64,000 nt of DNA, taken from Brachypterus glaber. Lineage: Eukaryota > Arthropoda > Insecta > Coleoptera > Kateretidae. The stretch covers positions 11,324,847-11,388,846 of the forward strand of contig OY294046.1 of assembly GCA_958510825.1 (NCBI GenBank). The letters run 5' to 3'. The first letter of the stretch is position 1. Each line of letters opens with the position of its first letter. A program made the translations under genes and the position numbers. The notes under the pieces were generated by a model. That model had not been told where the DNA came from and ran no database searches. It saw nothing but the letters and a program-made list of their open reading frames with translations. Positions 31,816 to 43,526 of the stretch are shown in pieces.

Positions 31816-32821
31816 CACTAGGCAACACGGTTTCTTGCCCTGACTGGAGTCATATGTTTTTTAACAAATTTTGGGTCGCTGAAACCGAATCTGGCCTCAG
31901 AATATTTCTATTACCTAAGTTTTCTGAGAAAAATGAGATCAAAATGTTAAAAAATCATTATTTTATCCCTCTTTTGTTTTAAAATCATTCGAGATAAAAA
32001 TATTCGAAGGACAAATTTAGATTCGGCGACTCAATACTAGTTAAAAAATACTCAACTTAAAACATGGAAACTTTAAATTCATAGTTAGAATAAATAGGGA
32101 TATTATGAAAAAAAAAAATTAAAAAAAAAACGGATAATGTGCAAAATTAAGTAGGGATGGAGGGCAAGAAGAAGGGTGTACAAGGGGACAAGCTTATCGC
32201 CACGTATTCATGCTAAAAATTGTCAAAAATCATTACTAAAGGGTCAAAAATGAACTAAAATTTAAAAAATAAGACGTACTGGATTTTTTTAAGGTAAAAT
32301 TTGGATTTTGCGCCTTTAAATTGATAAGAAAATATATTTTTTGGACTCGGGAAAAAGTTTACACTGTGTACTTTCATTTTGTTTCTTTTTCATTTATTTA
32401 CTTTTTACAGACTAAGCAAAATAAAAAAATACTTGTATAAATATTTATTTAGAGAATTTTATAATCTACAAATTAAGTAAGTCCTATAAAATTTTTATAC
32501 AGATTTGATAGTTTTGCCACAAAAGAGCAATTAAGTAAACCTTCATTTTAAGCTTTTTATATATTTTTTTCGCTTACTTACTCTGGCATATATATTTTTG
32601 AGTTCCTCGTATTTTTTAATATACCCTAAAATTTTCAAAATCCTACTCTTTTTATCTTGAATTTTGAAAAAAAAACGTCATTATTTTCTGGACTTACATC
32701 TCAAAAATTTTAGGTGCTGAAATTTTTCTAAGGTCAGATTCGGTTTCTACGCCCTCTAACTAGTAAGAAAAATTTACTTTCCGATGGGGCAAAACAGAAA
32801 GTTGAGATTTGTTGCCTAGTG
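31816..32821. mobile_element. TIR element CACTAGGCAACA with TAA target
   Basis: CACTAGGCAACA at the left and TGTTGCCTAGTG-type at the right, flanked by TAA (31813-31815, 32822-32824). Subterminal blocks (GAAACCGAATCTGGCCT and AGGTCAGATTCGGTTTC) are also inverted. The interior of about 700 bp is AT-rich with no transposase. The 3-bp TAA duplication suggests PIF/Harbinger. Confidence 0.75.
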
Positions 32822-32929
32822 TAATTTTAAAATATTTTTTTTGCATTTTTCATGTTATCTATTCTCCGTTTTTGAAACAGAACGCAGTGACTAAGATCCA
32901 AACATCCAAACGAATTATGCTGTTCTCGT

Positions 32930-35035
32930 TGTACCGTAATTAATACGTTCACTGCCAACGGCTAGTTTTGACAGCGGAGCAATGGGTATGGGCAAGGGAA
33001 AAATAGAAAGAATTGATTATTGTTGTTAGGGGCGCCAGTTACTTTAGCTTTTACTCCTTTAGGTAAGTAACAACCTAGTGTAAATACTTAAGCTTTTCAG
33101 TTTGAGAAAATATAACCCCTAAATAAAATAAGATAATTCATTTGAGAAATTTATTATAAATAAACTTAATGAAAGCACATCAAGTAATGTATTAATATAT
33201 ATAAAAAATATGTGTAATTATATTAAGATATAATTAAAGAAATCTTAATAAAAATTACTAAATTCAGAAATCATTCGACTTAAATGTATAAAGAAAACAT
33301 GAAGTTCAGCAAGCACCAAGAAATGTATGTAAACAACAATCATTTCTTGCAGTGTATAAAAGTCATGCTTAAATTAGAAATCATTTAATCAAAAGTATGA
33401 TATTTAATAATTAATAAATGAGATTAAATGTTTTAAAAAAAATAAGTACCTAAAAATGAACAAAAGCCAGAAGGGCATATAGTATTAATCAATACTATAT
33501 CAGATCTGATAAAGTTTACAGTTATAAGAATATTGAAATAAAAGAATTTAAAAATATGAAATATTGCTTTCAAAAGTTTTCAGAATGAGTACTTAGCTGG
33601 TTTCTGCAAAATCCATGAGGTATGAATTCCATCGTCTCCATCTGTACAAGTCTCCCCTATGCTGATGAATTCATTTCTCAAATGAAAGAAAAAAAATATA
33701 GGCTGTCCCATCTACTTTGGAAAAATCATCTTCCAGGATAAAATGTACGATTGAAAATGTTGTCCGGGATAAAATATACTTTTGAAAATTATGTCCAATG
33801 TAAAATTGTCTGCTAGACGGTTACATAGAATTTATCTATGCCGAAAATTACAGAACCATGTTCCAACAGAACATCACTCCATGCGGAGAACTTGTATATC
33901 AAATATACCAAAATAAACTTCAACTTAAATTAATGTAATTCCATATTAATGGTATAGAAATGGTGAGTAATTAATGGTAATTAATTAATTAATGGTCTAG
34001 TAATGTAGTAATAATGGTTAATGGTGCTAAAACAATAATTATATCTCAGAAATATTCTAAGAAACAGAAAAACGTAACTTACATGTCATACTAAGTCTTC
34101 GATGTCCATCGAAACGTTATAAATGCGTAATTGTAGAAAATAACAGTTATAATATCTTCCGCATTGTTTAAATATTCATTTTCACTAACTTTAAATAAAA
34201 ATACATGAAGGATTACTTCGATGATTACAGAAAATAAACACTCGTCAAAATGACACCACCATTGTACAGAGTTGCTTCAAGAAGGAGGAAAATCGACCTT
34301 ATCAACTGGTATGAACCCTTCAGGTAAATAAAATCCTATTTCTGAACTATTAGCGACATCTATGCAAGTCATTATCAACTACAGTTTTACCGTATAGGAT
34401 TCCTAATAAAGGTAACGAAAACTACATCAAAGATAATAACAAAAGAATATTTCCCAATAAATCCGTATTAGTGATATCTAACCTCAAAATATTACTCTAA
34501 GAAACAAATATAAACAATACTTATTGTTTATCAGCAAAACTAATAAAAATACGAACAGAATACTAAGTGTCCTGTGAACTAAGTATAAACAAAATACTGA
34601 ATCTAAGTGAGCAGTTCCAGCAAACTATTTTCAACAAATTCTGGATTATCCCGAAGGAATAAGCATACGAAACTTTCCAGGAGAAACAAACTACAGATGA
34701 AAGCCAGTGAAATCCAACCCTCAATAGACTCTGAAACATATAAAAACCAGGTAAGTCCATAGACAAATGCACTATAGAGAAATAAGTCATATGATTCTTT
34801 ATTATTAAAAATCATATTCTAATTATGTTTTCTTTATGTTATTTTCAGGTAGAACTATGGAATAGAGACTCATATGGTTAGAATTCAGTTCCTGCTACAA
34901 AATAGTCCCAGATACAAAATAGTTCTGTACGTACGTAACTATTTATATACAAAATAAACATAAATTATAACGTAAGTAAACGAATAGTTTAATTAACCCT
35001 TGCTATATTACAAAGTGACGATTTATATCGTTACA
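32930..35035 (-). repeat. 3' LTR (2106 bp)
   Basis: Plus-strand ends are TGTACCGTAATTAATACG and TTTATATCGTTACA. It has the same length as the other LTR. Differences read by eye are at 33029 (G/A), 34307 (T/C), 34455 (C/T) and 34859 (G/A). Two overlapping short frames on the minus strand (34563-34815) occur in both LTRs and have no known domain. At 2.1 kb the LTR is long relative to the 5.2-kb interior. Confidence 0.95.
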
Positions 35036-35050
35036 CATGCCCCCTCCAAA
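35036..35050 (-). promoter_or_regulatory. Polypurine tract (PPT)
   Basis: On the minus strand TTTTTGGAGGGGGCATG lies directly against the 3' LTR. It is the expected primer for plus-strand DNA synthesis. Confidence 0.8.
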
Positions 35051-35565
35051 AATAATAAAAATATTTAATATATAAAAAATATTTTTATACCAAACTCTAT
35101 AACTATTTAACTTAAATAGCTAAAATATATACTATATTTTATTTAATAAATCAACAAAAAATACAATACTTTATGTAAATCATTTGAAATACTACTTGAT
35201 AATTAACAATAGCTAAGCTTGATAACTACGTGTATCATCCGCCTACTCTTATGTAGAACATAATTTTGGGACTTTATCGGTGTGTGTCATAAACAGGTAA
35301 TTGTCATAATCAGGTAATTGTCATAATCAGGTAATTGTCATAATTAATTTTGTTTTTCTTTTTAGCTAAGTTTTATCAAGATAAAAAAATAGAAATAAGA
35401 CTTGACTACGCGCATCAGAATCCTCTTCTACAAAAAATATATTTATATATTTTTTTTTTTACTATATACAAAAGTTTTGGGTACCCTTTAAATATTTTCA
35501 ATACATTGATATTTTTTAAATATCATTCCGAATGATACTAAGAATATATTCTTATTTAATCAAAT
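35051..35565 (-). other. 3' non-coding part of the retrotransposon
   Basis: AT-rich, between the integrase stop and the PPT. It holds the 17-bp triplicate at 35294-35344. The plus-strand frame at 35350-35535 is not a gene. Confidence 0.7.
35294..35344. repeat. 17-bp tandem repeat, 3 copies
   Basis: Three exact units of CAGGTAATTGTCATAAT in the 3' untranslated part of the gypsy element. Confidence 0.9.
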
Positions 35566-37010
35566 CTAGCCAACTGAAATGTCACTATTCGATCCAAAAT
35601 ATTTCTTTAGATCTTTAACATGCCAGTCGCCTCTATGACCATCTGCATTTTCCAAAATATACACTAACTTTGACTTTTTCGCAACAACTTTGCAAAATAT
35701 GTACTTTGGAGCAAGTTTTGCAGCAAAACTTTTACTAGCATCTGAGAGTACTTTGTTTCGTCTCCAAACTTTTTCACCTATCTCAAAATTTACTTCACGC
35801 TTGCGCAAATCATAAGTACGCTTATTTCGTTCATAAGCTTCATGTAAATATTTCTTTACATCAACAAAAATCTCTTTAAGATTTCCCAAGTCTTGGCTAT
35901 ACGAGTCTCTGTCACAAGGTTCTAATTTAACACCATCAGTTGATGTCATTTTGCCATAATAAGTTCCTGTGATAGGTACATTCCTCCCAAAATTAAGAAA
36001 TGCCGGCGTATACCCCGTAACTTCATTTACAGACGTTCGTAAAGCTAGACCTATTTTTGCTAAATTTTTACACCATTCTTTTTGATTATCTTTTATATAT
36101 GATCTTATAGCAGTAGAAATTGTGCGATGTTGCCTTTCCGTCGGATTATTTTGACTATGGTAAAGTGCATTAAACCAAATTTTCTGTACATTATATTCAT
36201 CTGCTAATTTTTTAAAAACTTTACCAGCAAATTGTTTTCCATTATCGACAATTAAAAATTGACAGACTCCGTAAACTAAAAAAACTTCATTCTCAATGAA
36301 TTTACATATTGCATTTGCAGTAGCTTCCCTTAAAGGATATAATAATGTATACTTTGTAAACCAGTCTGACACAACTAAAAGATAACAAAAACCTTTAGAA
36401 CTTCTGGGAAATGGTCCCTGCAAATCACATGAAATAACTTGCCACGGATAATTTACTTCTTTTTCACGACCCATCAATCCAAAACGTGCAGAATTACTAA
36501 CTTTTTGTGATTGACAAATATTACAACATCTTACATACTTTAAAATATCTTTACGCATTTTTGGCCAAAAATATGTTTCTGAAATTCTATGAAAAGTTTT
36601 AAAAAATCCCATATGAGAAGCTAATACATCGTCATGACATTCTTTTAGAACTTGTTTACGACATTTTTGAGGCACTAACAATTTCCACTCTATAATATTA
36701 CTTTTTACTTTTGTCTTGGTCGGTATGAACTTATAAATATTATCATCAATAACTTTAAATTGCGGATATGAATCTGGACTTTTAACAATTTTTTCCCTCA
36801 ACTGAATATAATATTTATCACTATTATAATCATTTACATTAAAATTAATTAAATTTACATCTGGAAAAATTGATTTTTCTGGTTCTATTCTATCAAAAGC
36901 TCTGGATAACCCATCAGCTACTACATTTAATTTACCTCTACGATATAAAATATCCATATCATATTGCTGTAATTTTAATGACCATCTAGCCAAGCGACCA
37001 GAGGGATCTT
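35566..37010 (-). pseudogene. Gypsy pol C-terminal part: RNase H tail and integrase
   Basis: An open frame from the end of RNase H (KDPSGRLARW just before the 475-residue stretch that begins MARWSLKLQQYD at 36993) to a stop at 35566. Residue numbers count from that Met. The RNase H end has ADGLSRAF. The integrase zinc domain has H120, H127, C157 and C160. The catalytic core has D190 (ISCD), D250 (LIVDNG) and E286 (NNPTERQ), with 35 residues between D250 and E286 as expected. A GPY/F-like C-terminal module (GEKVWRRN...) lies near 400-460. Integrase would join the cDNA to chromosomal DNA in the nucleus. The reading frame itself looks intact, but it is cut off from gag-pol by the inverted LTR fragment at 37011-37206, so it is probably not made from this copy. 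Confidence 0.9.
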
Positions 37011-37206
37011 TTATATTTTCTCAAACTGAAAGGCTTAAGTATTTACACTAGGTTGTTACTTACCTAAAGGAGTAAAAGCTAAAGTAACTGGCGCCCCTAA
37101 CAACATTAATCAATTCTTTCTATTTTTCCCTTGCCCATACCCATTGCTCCGCTGTCAAAACTAGCCGTTGGCAGTGAACGTATTAATTACGGTACACTAA
37201 TATTGG
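37011..37206 (+). repeat. Inverted LTR-end plus leader fragment inside pol
   Basis: This 196-bp piece carries, in the opposite orientation to pol, the last ~185 bp of the element-oriented LTR followed by the leader bases CTAATATTGG that start the PBS region. It differs from the LTR at about two positions (one at GAAAGGCTTAAG, one at CATTAATCAATT). It replaces RT from just after the SHPLP motif to RNase H KDPSGRLARW, roughly 1.1 kb by comparison with the family. The upstream ORF ends inside it (ILVYRN, stop at 37183). Confidence 0.9.
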
Positions 37207-39630
37207 TAAAGGATGTGAATCACCTTTTGTAATAGAATTTAATTTACGTCCATCAAAACAAAAACGGTATGTACCATTAGCTTTTTTTACTAATAAAACT
37301 GGTGAATTAAAATCAGAATAAGATGGTGAAACTATATCATCTTTTAACATTTTATCTAACTCTTTATGTAAAATTTCTATTAAATAAGGTGACAAAGGAT
37401 ATTGACGCATTTTAAAAGGTTTATTATTTCCTGTATCTATATCATGTTCTATTAAATTTGTTCTACCTATTTTTTCGCTATATAATTCTTTAAATAAACT
37501 AACAAATTTATCTGCTATCTTTTTCTGTTCGTCTGTCAAGTCACATAAGCCTACTGAATTATCTTTATTTATATCCTGACTATCACTGATCACATTCAAA
37601 TTATTAATTTTATTATTCCAAGATTCATCCGAAAAATCCAGAGTCATAGAAAACAATTGTAAAAAATTCACACCAAAAATAAAATTTGTTTCCAAAGAAG
37701 GAACAACCAAGACTTGTAAAATCTTAACTTCATTATCTACTTTAATAGGTAAATAAACAACACCAGTTACTAACTGTTTAGATTTATCAGCTGTAGTAAC
37801 ATGCGGTATAAGACATTTATCAATTTTTAAATTAAATTTTTCTAAAATTTTAATCGCGTGACCACCAGCCACTGAACAATTTGCACCTGTATCAATCAAA
37901 GCTGTTATATTTTTATCAAAAATATTTACTTTAATATATGGACGGTTATCTCTAGGTAATTTAATAAAAGAATTTTTATTAATTACAGACAAACCATACG
38001 GTTTATAAAAATTTTTAACTTTATCCAACCAATCTTTCCATTCATTCAAATAAAAGCGTTTATTTGTTTCTGTTACACTTGATTTTTGTAAAGAATTGAT
38101 ATTACTTTTATTATAATAAATGTTTTTACAAAAAGTAGTTTTGTTATCCTTTTTTACCTGACTGTCATTATTATTTTTAGCCTTTTTATTAAGTGAATGC
38201 CGACTAAAATCATCCACTTTCCTATTTAGTTTTTTTGTACAGGAAGGGCAATTTTTAAAAACTACATCTTTATATCCACATTTATAACAAAACTTTGTTC
38301 TTTTAGCTAAACATTTGCTAAAAATATGATTTGGTTGGTTACAGTTATAACAAATTATTTGTCTAATTTTATTATTACTACTATTCTGTGTATTATTAAA
38401 GCTTTGATTGGTACTTTGACTAATTTGAGAAACTTGACTACTATTACATACTGAACTTTGACGAGTAGAGGAAGATGGGGTAAGTTTGGACACTGTGGTA
38501 TTATGACTACAATTACATTTACTACTAAAATTTTGATTTATATCCGAACTTAGGACATTTACTTTATTAACTGCTTTATTTTTTGCCACACTTTTACCTG
38601 CTATGCTCTTTTGTTTTAATTGATAAGCTTCATCTATTCTTTTACAACTGTCTTTTAAATCTTCTAAATCATTTATTTCTATAAGTGATAATGGTGTAAA
38701 ATAATGTGGTAATATTCTTTCTCTAATCGTCTTAAGTCTAGTATATAAACTTGCAGCATGAATTAAACGTTTAAACAAGGTTTCCATAGCACCTATAAAA
38801 ATTGCGATAGATTCATCGGGATTTTGATATCTAGAACGGATATCATCCCATGTTCTATCATCTATGTTAGCTGGAAGAAAATCTTTTTTTAATGCTTGAA
38901 TTATTTGAGACCACGAATTTAAATTATCTTTAATTGAGAGAAACCATGACAATGCTGGTTCTTTGAATAAGTCATATGCAGATTTAAATAACATTTCGTC
39001 TGTAACATTTCTACTTATTTTCATATATTCAACTTGCTCAATAAAATTTAAAACATTAGACTTTCCATCAAAATTAATATTCCATTTATAAACTGGTACT
39101 GATTTTAAATAATCATTATCTTTTTTACTAGAAACATTAGGACTAAACTGTGTACTATTATGTAATGAAATATTATTATTTACTTGAGTAAGTTCTGAAT
39201 TTTTACCAGATTTTTCATAAAGATCTAAAATATCTGCTTCTATTTCTAAACAAGTTGCTTTTGTTATTTCTAAAAATTGAATACGTCTAACTTTATTTTC
39301 TTCTACTTCAGGAAAACGTTGCAGACGATTTGTTACATGTACTAAATAAGTTTTTAATTTTCTTAAATCAGCTAAACTATAATCACCATGATATTCTACA
39401 ATTTCTGAAGATATACTATCTAAAATTCTATTAATATTTTCCACTTCACTGTTAAAATTAAAAGTCGGATCTACATATTTTACTTTAGGATCTTCCCTAG
39501 CTATGGCTCTACCTAAAACTTTAATTCTAGATGCTCTATTATTTTTTGCTGTTAAATGTCTTATACGAAGTTCATAATTTACCATTTCAGCAGTCAAAAA
39601 TCTAATTTCCATTTTATCTAAATCGTCCAT
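37183..39630 (-). pseudogene. Gypsy gag-protease-RT ORF, truncated in RT
   Basis: 815 residues in one frame, so gag and pol are fused without a frameshift. Residues 1-180 are charged and partly helical. A gag/capsid-like region (EPALSWFLSIKDN, LKKDFLP) lies near 230-270. An N/S-rich linker precedes zinc knuckle 1 (CYNCNQPNHIFSKC, about 427-440), which is a good CCHC. The second (CYKCGYKDVVFKNC) lacks the His. Retroviral-type aspartic protease has LIDTGANCSVAG near 580. RT begins around 700, with the EHDIDTGNNKPF, LLVKKANGTYRFC and DGRKLNSI blocks, then stops after SHPLP because the LTR fragment supplies the last six residues. The catalytic YxDD region is absent. Gag could still assemble, but reverse transcription needs help in trans. 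The Met at 39630 is the first in the frame after the leader. Confidence 0.9.
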
Positions 39631-40238
39631 TTTGAATATTTATTTTTCAAAATTATCTTTAATTTACTCAAAATATTTATTTTATTAATAAAATATTTAT
39701 ACTGTACCACAAATTATTTTTTTTTTGTGTACACTGCTCAACAAAGTTTTTGCATACTTTGGAAAATTTCCCAAATATGTCAAAAAAATACTAAATTATT
39801 ATTTATCTCAATTGGACAAATTAATAATTATATATAGTCTCCAAAACTACAAAATTAGCTAATATTTATTCATATCCTTCGCATAAATAAATACCCTATT
39901 ATCCATTTATTTCTATTGAATAAACGATAATTTCTAGAAAAACTGAACCCACGCCAAAATTTCTCTATTCCATGTTATTCCATAAAATTCAGAATAAACA
40001 TAAAAAACACATATCTGATATATCTTATCAGATTAACTCTAATTTGACTTAATTTTCAACAAAAAATATTTTATTCAACAGTTATATGTAGTTTTTCTCA
40101 AAATGAACATTAAGTTACACTGAAAAAAAAATAAGCTTTAGATTTTTATAAAAAATACACTGAGAAAAATGGAGTAAAATTAAAAAAAAACAAGTGTTCT
40201 ATCTATCCAAATACCACGTTCCTGGGCGCCAATATTAG
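39631..40238 (-). other. Gypsy 5' leader (608 bp)
   Basis: Non-coding AT-rich region between the 5' LTR and the gag start. It carries the PBS at its upstream end. Confidence 0.8.
40214..40231 (-). promoter_or_regulatory. Primer binding site (tRNA-Lys-like)
   Basis: Seven bases after the 5' LTR (CTAATAT) the minus strand reads TGGCGCCCAGGAACGTGG. TGGCGCCCA matches the complement of the 3' end of lysine tRNAs. The following bases resume AACGTGG after a GGA interruption. So the primer is probably tRNA-Lys or a relative, with moderate certainty. Confidence 0.6.
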
Positions 40239-42344
40239 TGTACCGTAATTAATACGTTCACTGCCAACGGCTAGTTTTGACAGCGGAGCAATGGGTATGG
40301 GCAAGGGAAAAATAGAAAGAATTGATTATTGTTGTTAAGGGCGCCAGTTACTTTAGCTTTTACTCCTTTAGGTAAGTAACAACCTAGTGTAAATACTTAA
40401 GCTTTTCAGTTTGAGAAAATATAACCCCTAAATAAAATAAGATAATTCATTTGAGAAATTTATTATAAATAAACTTAATGAAAGCACATCAAGTAATGTA
40501 TTAATATATATAAAAAATATGTGTAATTATATTAAGATATAATTAAAGAAATCTTAATAAAAATTACTAAATTCAGAAATCATTCGACTTAAATGTATAA
40601 AGAAAACATGAAGTTCAGCAAGCACCAAGAAATGTATGTAAACAACAATCATTTCTTGCAGTGTATAAAAGTCATGCTTAAATTAGAAATCATTTAATCA
40701 AAAGTATGATATTTAATAATTAATAAATGAGATTAAATGTTTTAAAAAAAATAAGTACCTAAAAATGAACAAAAGCCAGAAGGGCATATAGTATTAATCA
40801 ATACTATATCAGATCTGATAAAGTTTACAGTTATAAGAATATTGAAATAAAAGAATTTAAAAATATGAAATATTGCTTTCAAAAGTTTTCAGAATGAGTA
40901 CTTAGCTGGTTTCTGCAAAATCCATGAGGTATGAATTCCATCGTCTCCATCTGTACAAGTCTCCCCTATGCTGATGAATTCATTTCTCAAATGAAAGAAA
41001 AAAAATATAGGCTGTCCCATCTACTTTGGAAAAATCATCTTCCAGGATAAAATGTACGATTGAAAATGTTGTCCGGGATAAAATATACTTTTGAAAATTA
41101 TGTCCAATGTAAAATTGTCTGCTAGACGGTTACATAGAATTTATCTATGCCGAAAATTACAGAACCATGTTCCAACAGAACATCACTCCATGCGGAGAAC
41201 TTGTATATCAAATATACCAAAATAAACTTCAACTTAAATTAATGTAATTCCATATTAATGGTATAGAAATGGTGAGTAATTAATGGTAATTAATTAATTA
41301 ATGGTCTAGTAATGTAGTAATAATGGTTAATGGTGCTAAAACAATAATTATATCTCAGAAATATTCTAAGAAACAGAAAAACGTAACTTACATGTCATAC
41401 TAAGTCTTCGATGTCCATCGAAACGTTATAAATGCGTAATTGTAGAAAATAACAGTTATAATATCTTCCGCATTGTTTAAATATTCATTTTCACTAACTT
41501 TAAATAAAAATACATGAAGGATTACTTCGATGATTACAGAAAATAAACACTCGTCAAAATGACACCACCATTGTACAGAGTTGCTTCAAGAAGGAGGAAA
41601 ATCGACCTTATCAACCGGTATGAACCCTTCAGGTAAATAAAATCCTATTTCTGAACTATTAGCGACATCTATGCAAGTCATTATCAACTACAGTTTTACC
41701 GTATAGGATTCCTAATAAAGGTAACGAAAACTACATCAAAGATAATAACAAAAGAATATTTCCTAATAAATCCGTATTAGTGATATCTAACCTCAAAATA
41801 TTACTCTAAGAAACAAATATAAACAATACTTATTGTTTATCAGCAAAACTAATAAAAATACGAACAGAATACTAAGTGTCCTGTGAACTAAGTATAAACA
41901 AAATACTGAATCTAAGTGAGCAGTTCCAGCAAACTATTTTCAACAAATTCTGGATTATCCCGAAGGAATAAGCATACGAAACTTTCCAGGAGAAACAAAC
42001 TACAGATGAAAGCCAGTGAAATCCAACCCTCAATAGACTCTGAAACATATAAAAACCAGGTAAGTCCATAGACAAATGCACTATAGAGAAATAAGTCATA
42101 TGATTCTTTATTATTAAAAATCATATTCTAATTATGTTTTCTTTATGTTATTTTCAGGTAGAACTATAGAATAGAGACTCATATGGTTAGAATTCAGTTC
42201 CTGCTACAAAATAGTCCCAGATACAAAATAGTTCTGTACGTACGTAACTATTTATATACAAAATAAACATAAATTATAACGTAAGTAAACGAATAGTTTA
42301 ATTAACCCTTGCTATATTACAAAGTGACGATTTATATCGTTACA
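40239..42344 (-). repeat. 5' LTR (2106 bp)
   Basis: Same length and near-identical to the 3' LTR. It should hold the promoter and polyadenylation signals of the element, but I could not place a TATA box with confidence. The short frames at 41872-42124 repeat those in the other LTR. Confidence 0.95.
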
Positions 42345-42466
42345 TCGTATAAGGGATTCCCCGTAACGGAGTTACGCGAACCGCACCCGAATTGGTATGA
42401 TCCTCGCTTTTTAGCACACTTTCGCAAATGAGTCACTGCAGTCTATTTCAGACACGGATAATAAAT

Positions 42467-42566
42467 ATGAAAAAACTGTGATTCTTTGTATATCGGTATA
42501 ATTGTAATAAATAAGATCTTATTTATTACAATTATACCGATATACAAAGAATCACAGTTTTTTCAT
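42467..42566. repeat. Perfect 100-bp palindrome, no spacer
   Basis: 50-bp arms meet at AAGA/TCTT (42516/42517) with no spacer and no mismatch. The arms start ATGAAAAAACTGTGATTC. It lies 120 bp outside the gypsy element. Confidence 0.95.
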
Positions 42567-42930
42567 TATACATTCACGGTATACACGTCAAATCCACAGT
42601 AATGATAATAAATAAATTAAAGAAAGAATGAGTCAGAACTGACTTTGACTAAATTTTTCAGCTGTTTGTTTTCAAAATAAGAAATATCTGTGAATAAATA
42701 AGTGAACTGTACAATTTTGAAATTGCCGTTAGATGGAATTGCATAGTTAAGTATAAAATATTAAAAAAATCAATAATTTGTTTAAAGTTCAATCACTACT
42801 TACTTGTTTTTAAGAAATTAGTATTAATACAATTAGTACTATTAGTATTAGTACTATTTTTATTATTTTTAGTATTTTAAATTAAATCGTTTAAGTTTGT
42901 TTTAAACTTACAACACAAGAAATTGTATTA
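42567..42930. other. No recognisable feature
   Basis: AT-rich, with TAGTATTAGTACTA-type short repeats near 42825-42875. Confidence 0.5.
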
Positions 42931-43195
42931 TTTGTTTGTTTGTTTAACCTCGTACTATTCTACTTAATTAAGCATCCCCTAAGTTCAGGACTTATGTGGG
43001 CTAGTAGTAGAGGGAACCACCGGCTTTAACTGACTTTCGAACCAGTTTATAGGGAGTGTCCGCTTAACTTATCGCCTTCGCCAAATTTCAATCATTAATT
43101 AACTCAAAAAAGGCAAATCGGCGCCAGTGAGAATCGAACTCACGCTAGCCGGCTTGTCATGTAGACGCGCTGGCCCACTAAGCCATGCCTCCCAT
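42931..43195 (-). repeat. SINE-1, full-length copy
   Basis: On the minus strand it reads GGGAGGCATGGCTTAGTGGG (A-box region), GTGAGTTCGATTCTCACTGG (B box), CGCCGATTTGCCTTTTT, GCGAAGGCGATAAG, a variable body with CCGGTGGTTCCC and GCTTAATTAAGTAGAATAGT, then GAGGTTAAACAAACAAACAA. It is a tRNA-derived SINE of about 265 bp. The mismatched acceptor stem argues against a functional tRNA. Confidence 0.85.
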
Positions 43196-43296
43196 ATTCG
43201 AACCAAAGCACGTGTGCACAAGGGTTGTGTGCACAAGTTGTGGGGTTCAATTCCATAACTTTTGGTACAGAGGGTTTTGCGAAAAAGTGTCTAAAG

Positions 43297-43526
43297 CAAC
43301 GCTCTTCTCTCTAGAATAGGCATTTCATTCGTTAAAACTGACAAAAACGTCGGCAACATAAACATTGGTCTGTCTTACTCGCACATCTTTGTTCTAACAG
43401 AGACAACAATACCAGTTACTGGTAATTGTTATTGTTCAGGCCCGAATATACCTACTAACCGAGATGTTGGCGATACTTTATTTTAACCGTATGCGTATTC
43501 TAGAAAGAAGAGTTATTAGTTCGTTG
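43297..43526. mobile_element. hAT-like MITE (CAACGAACTAATAAC family), copy 2
   Basis: In inverse orientation to copies 1 and 3. The left TIR is damaged (CAACG then CTCTTCTCTCTAGAAT) and the right is intact (GTTATTAGTTCGTTG). The flanking 8-bp duplications are GTCTAAAG and GTCCAAAG (7/8 match). Confidence 0.8.

Larger units (their letters stand above)
32930..42344 (-). mobile_element. Ty3/gypsy LTR retrotransposon, internally defective
   Basis: The 9415-bp element is read on the minus strand. The two 2106-bp LTRs (TG...CA ends) lie at 40239-42344 (5') and 32930-35035 (3'). A 4-bp duplication TCGT flanks them (32926-32929, 42345-42348). The order PBS, gag, zinc knuckles, protease, start of RT, [inverted LTR fragment], RNase H tail, integrase with HHCC and D,D35E, PPT places it in Ty3/gypsy (integrase after RNase H). 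No envelope frame is seen. Most of RT/RNase H is gone, so it cannot be autonomous. The LTRs differ at about four sites, so insertion is recent and must have used another element's proteins. Confidence 0.95.

Noticed and set aside
34563..34815. Two overlapping ORFs of 70-75 codons inside the 3' LTR
   Set aside because: They are repeated exactly in the 5' LTR (41872-42124), contain no known domain and overlap each other. They are chance frames in LTR sequence.
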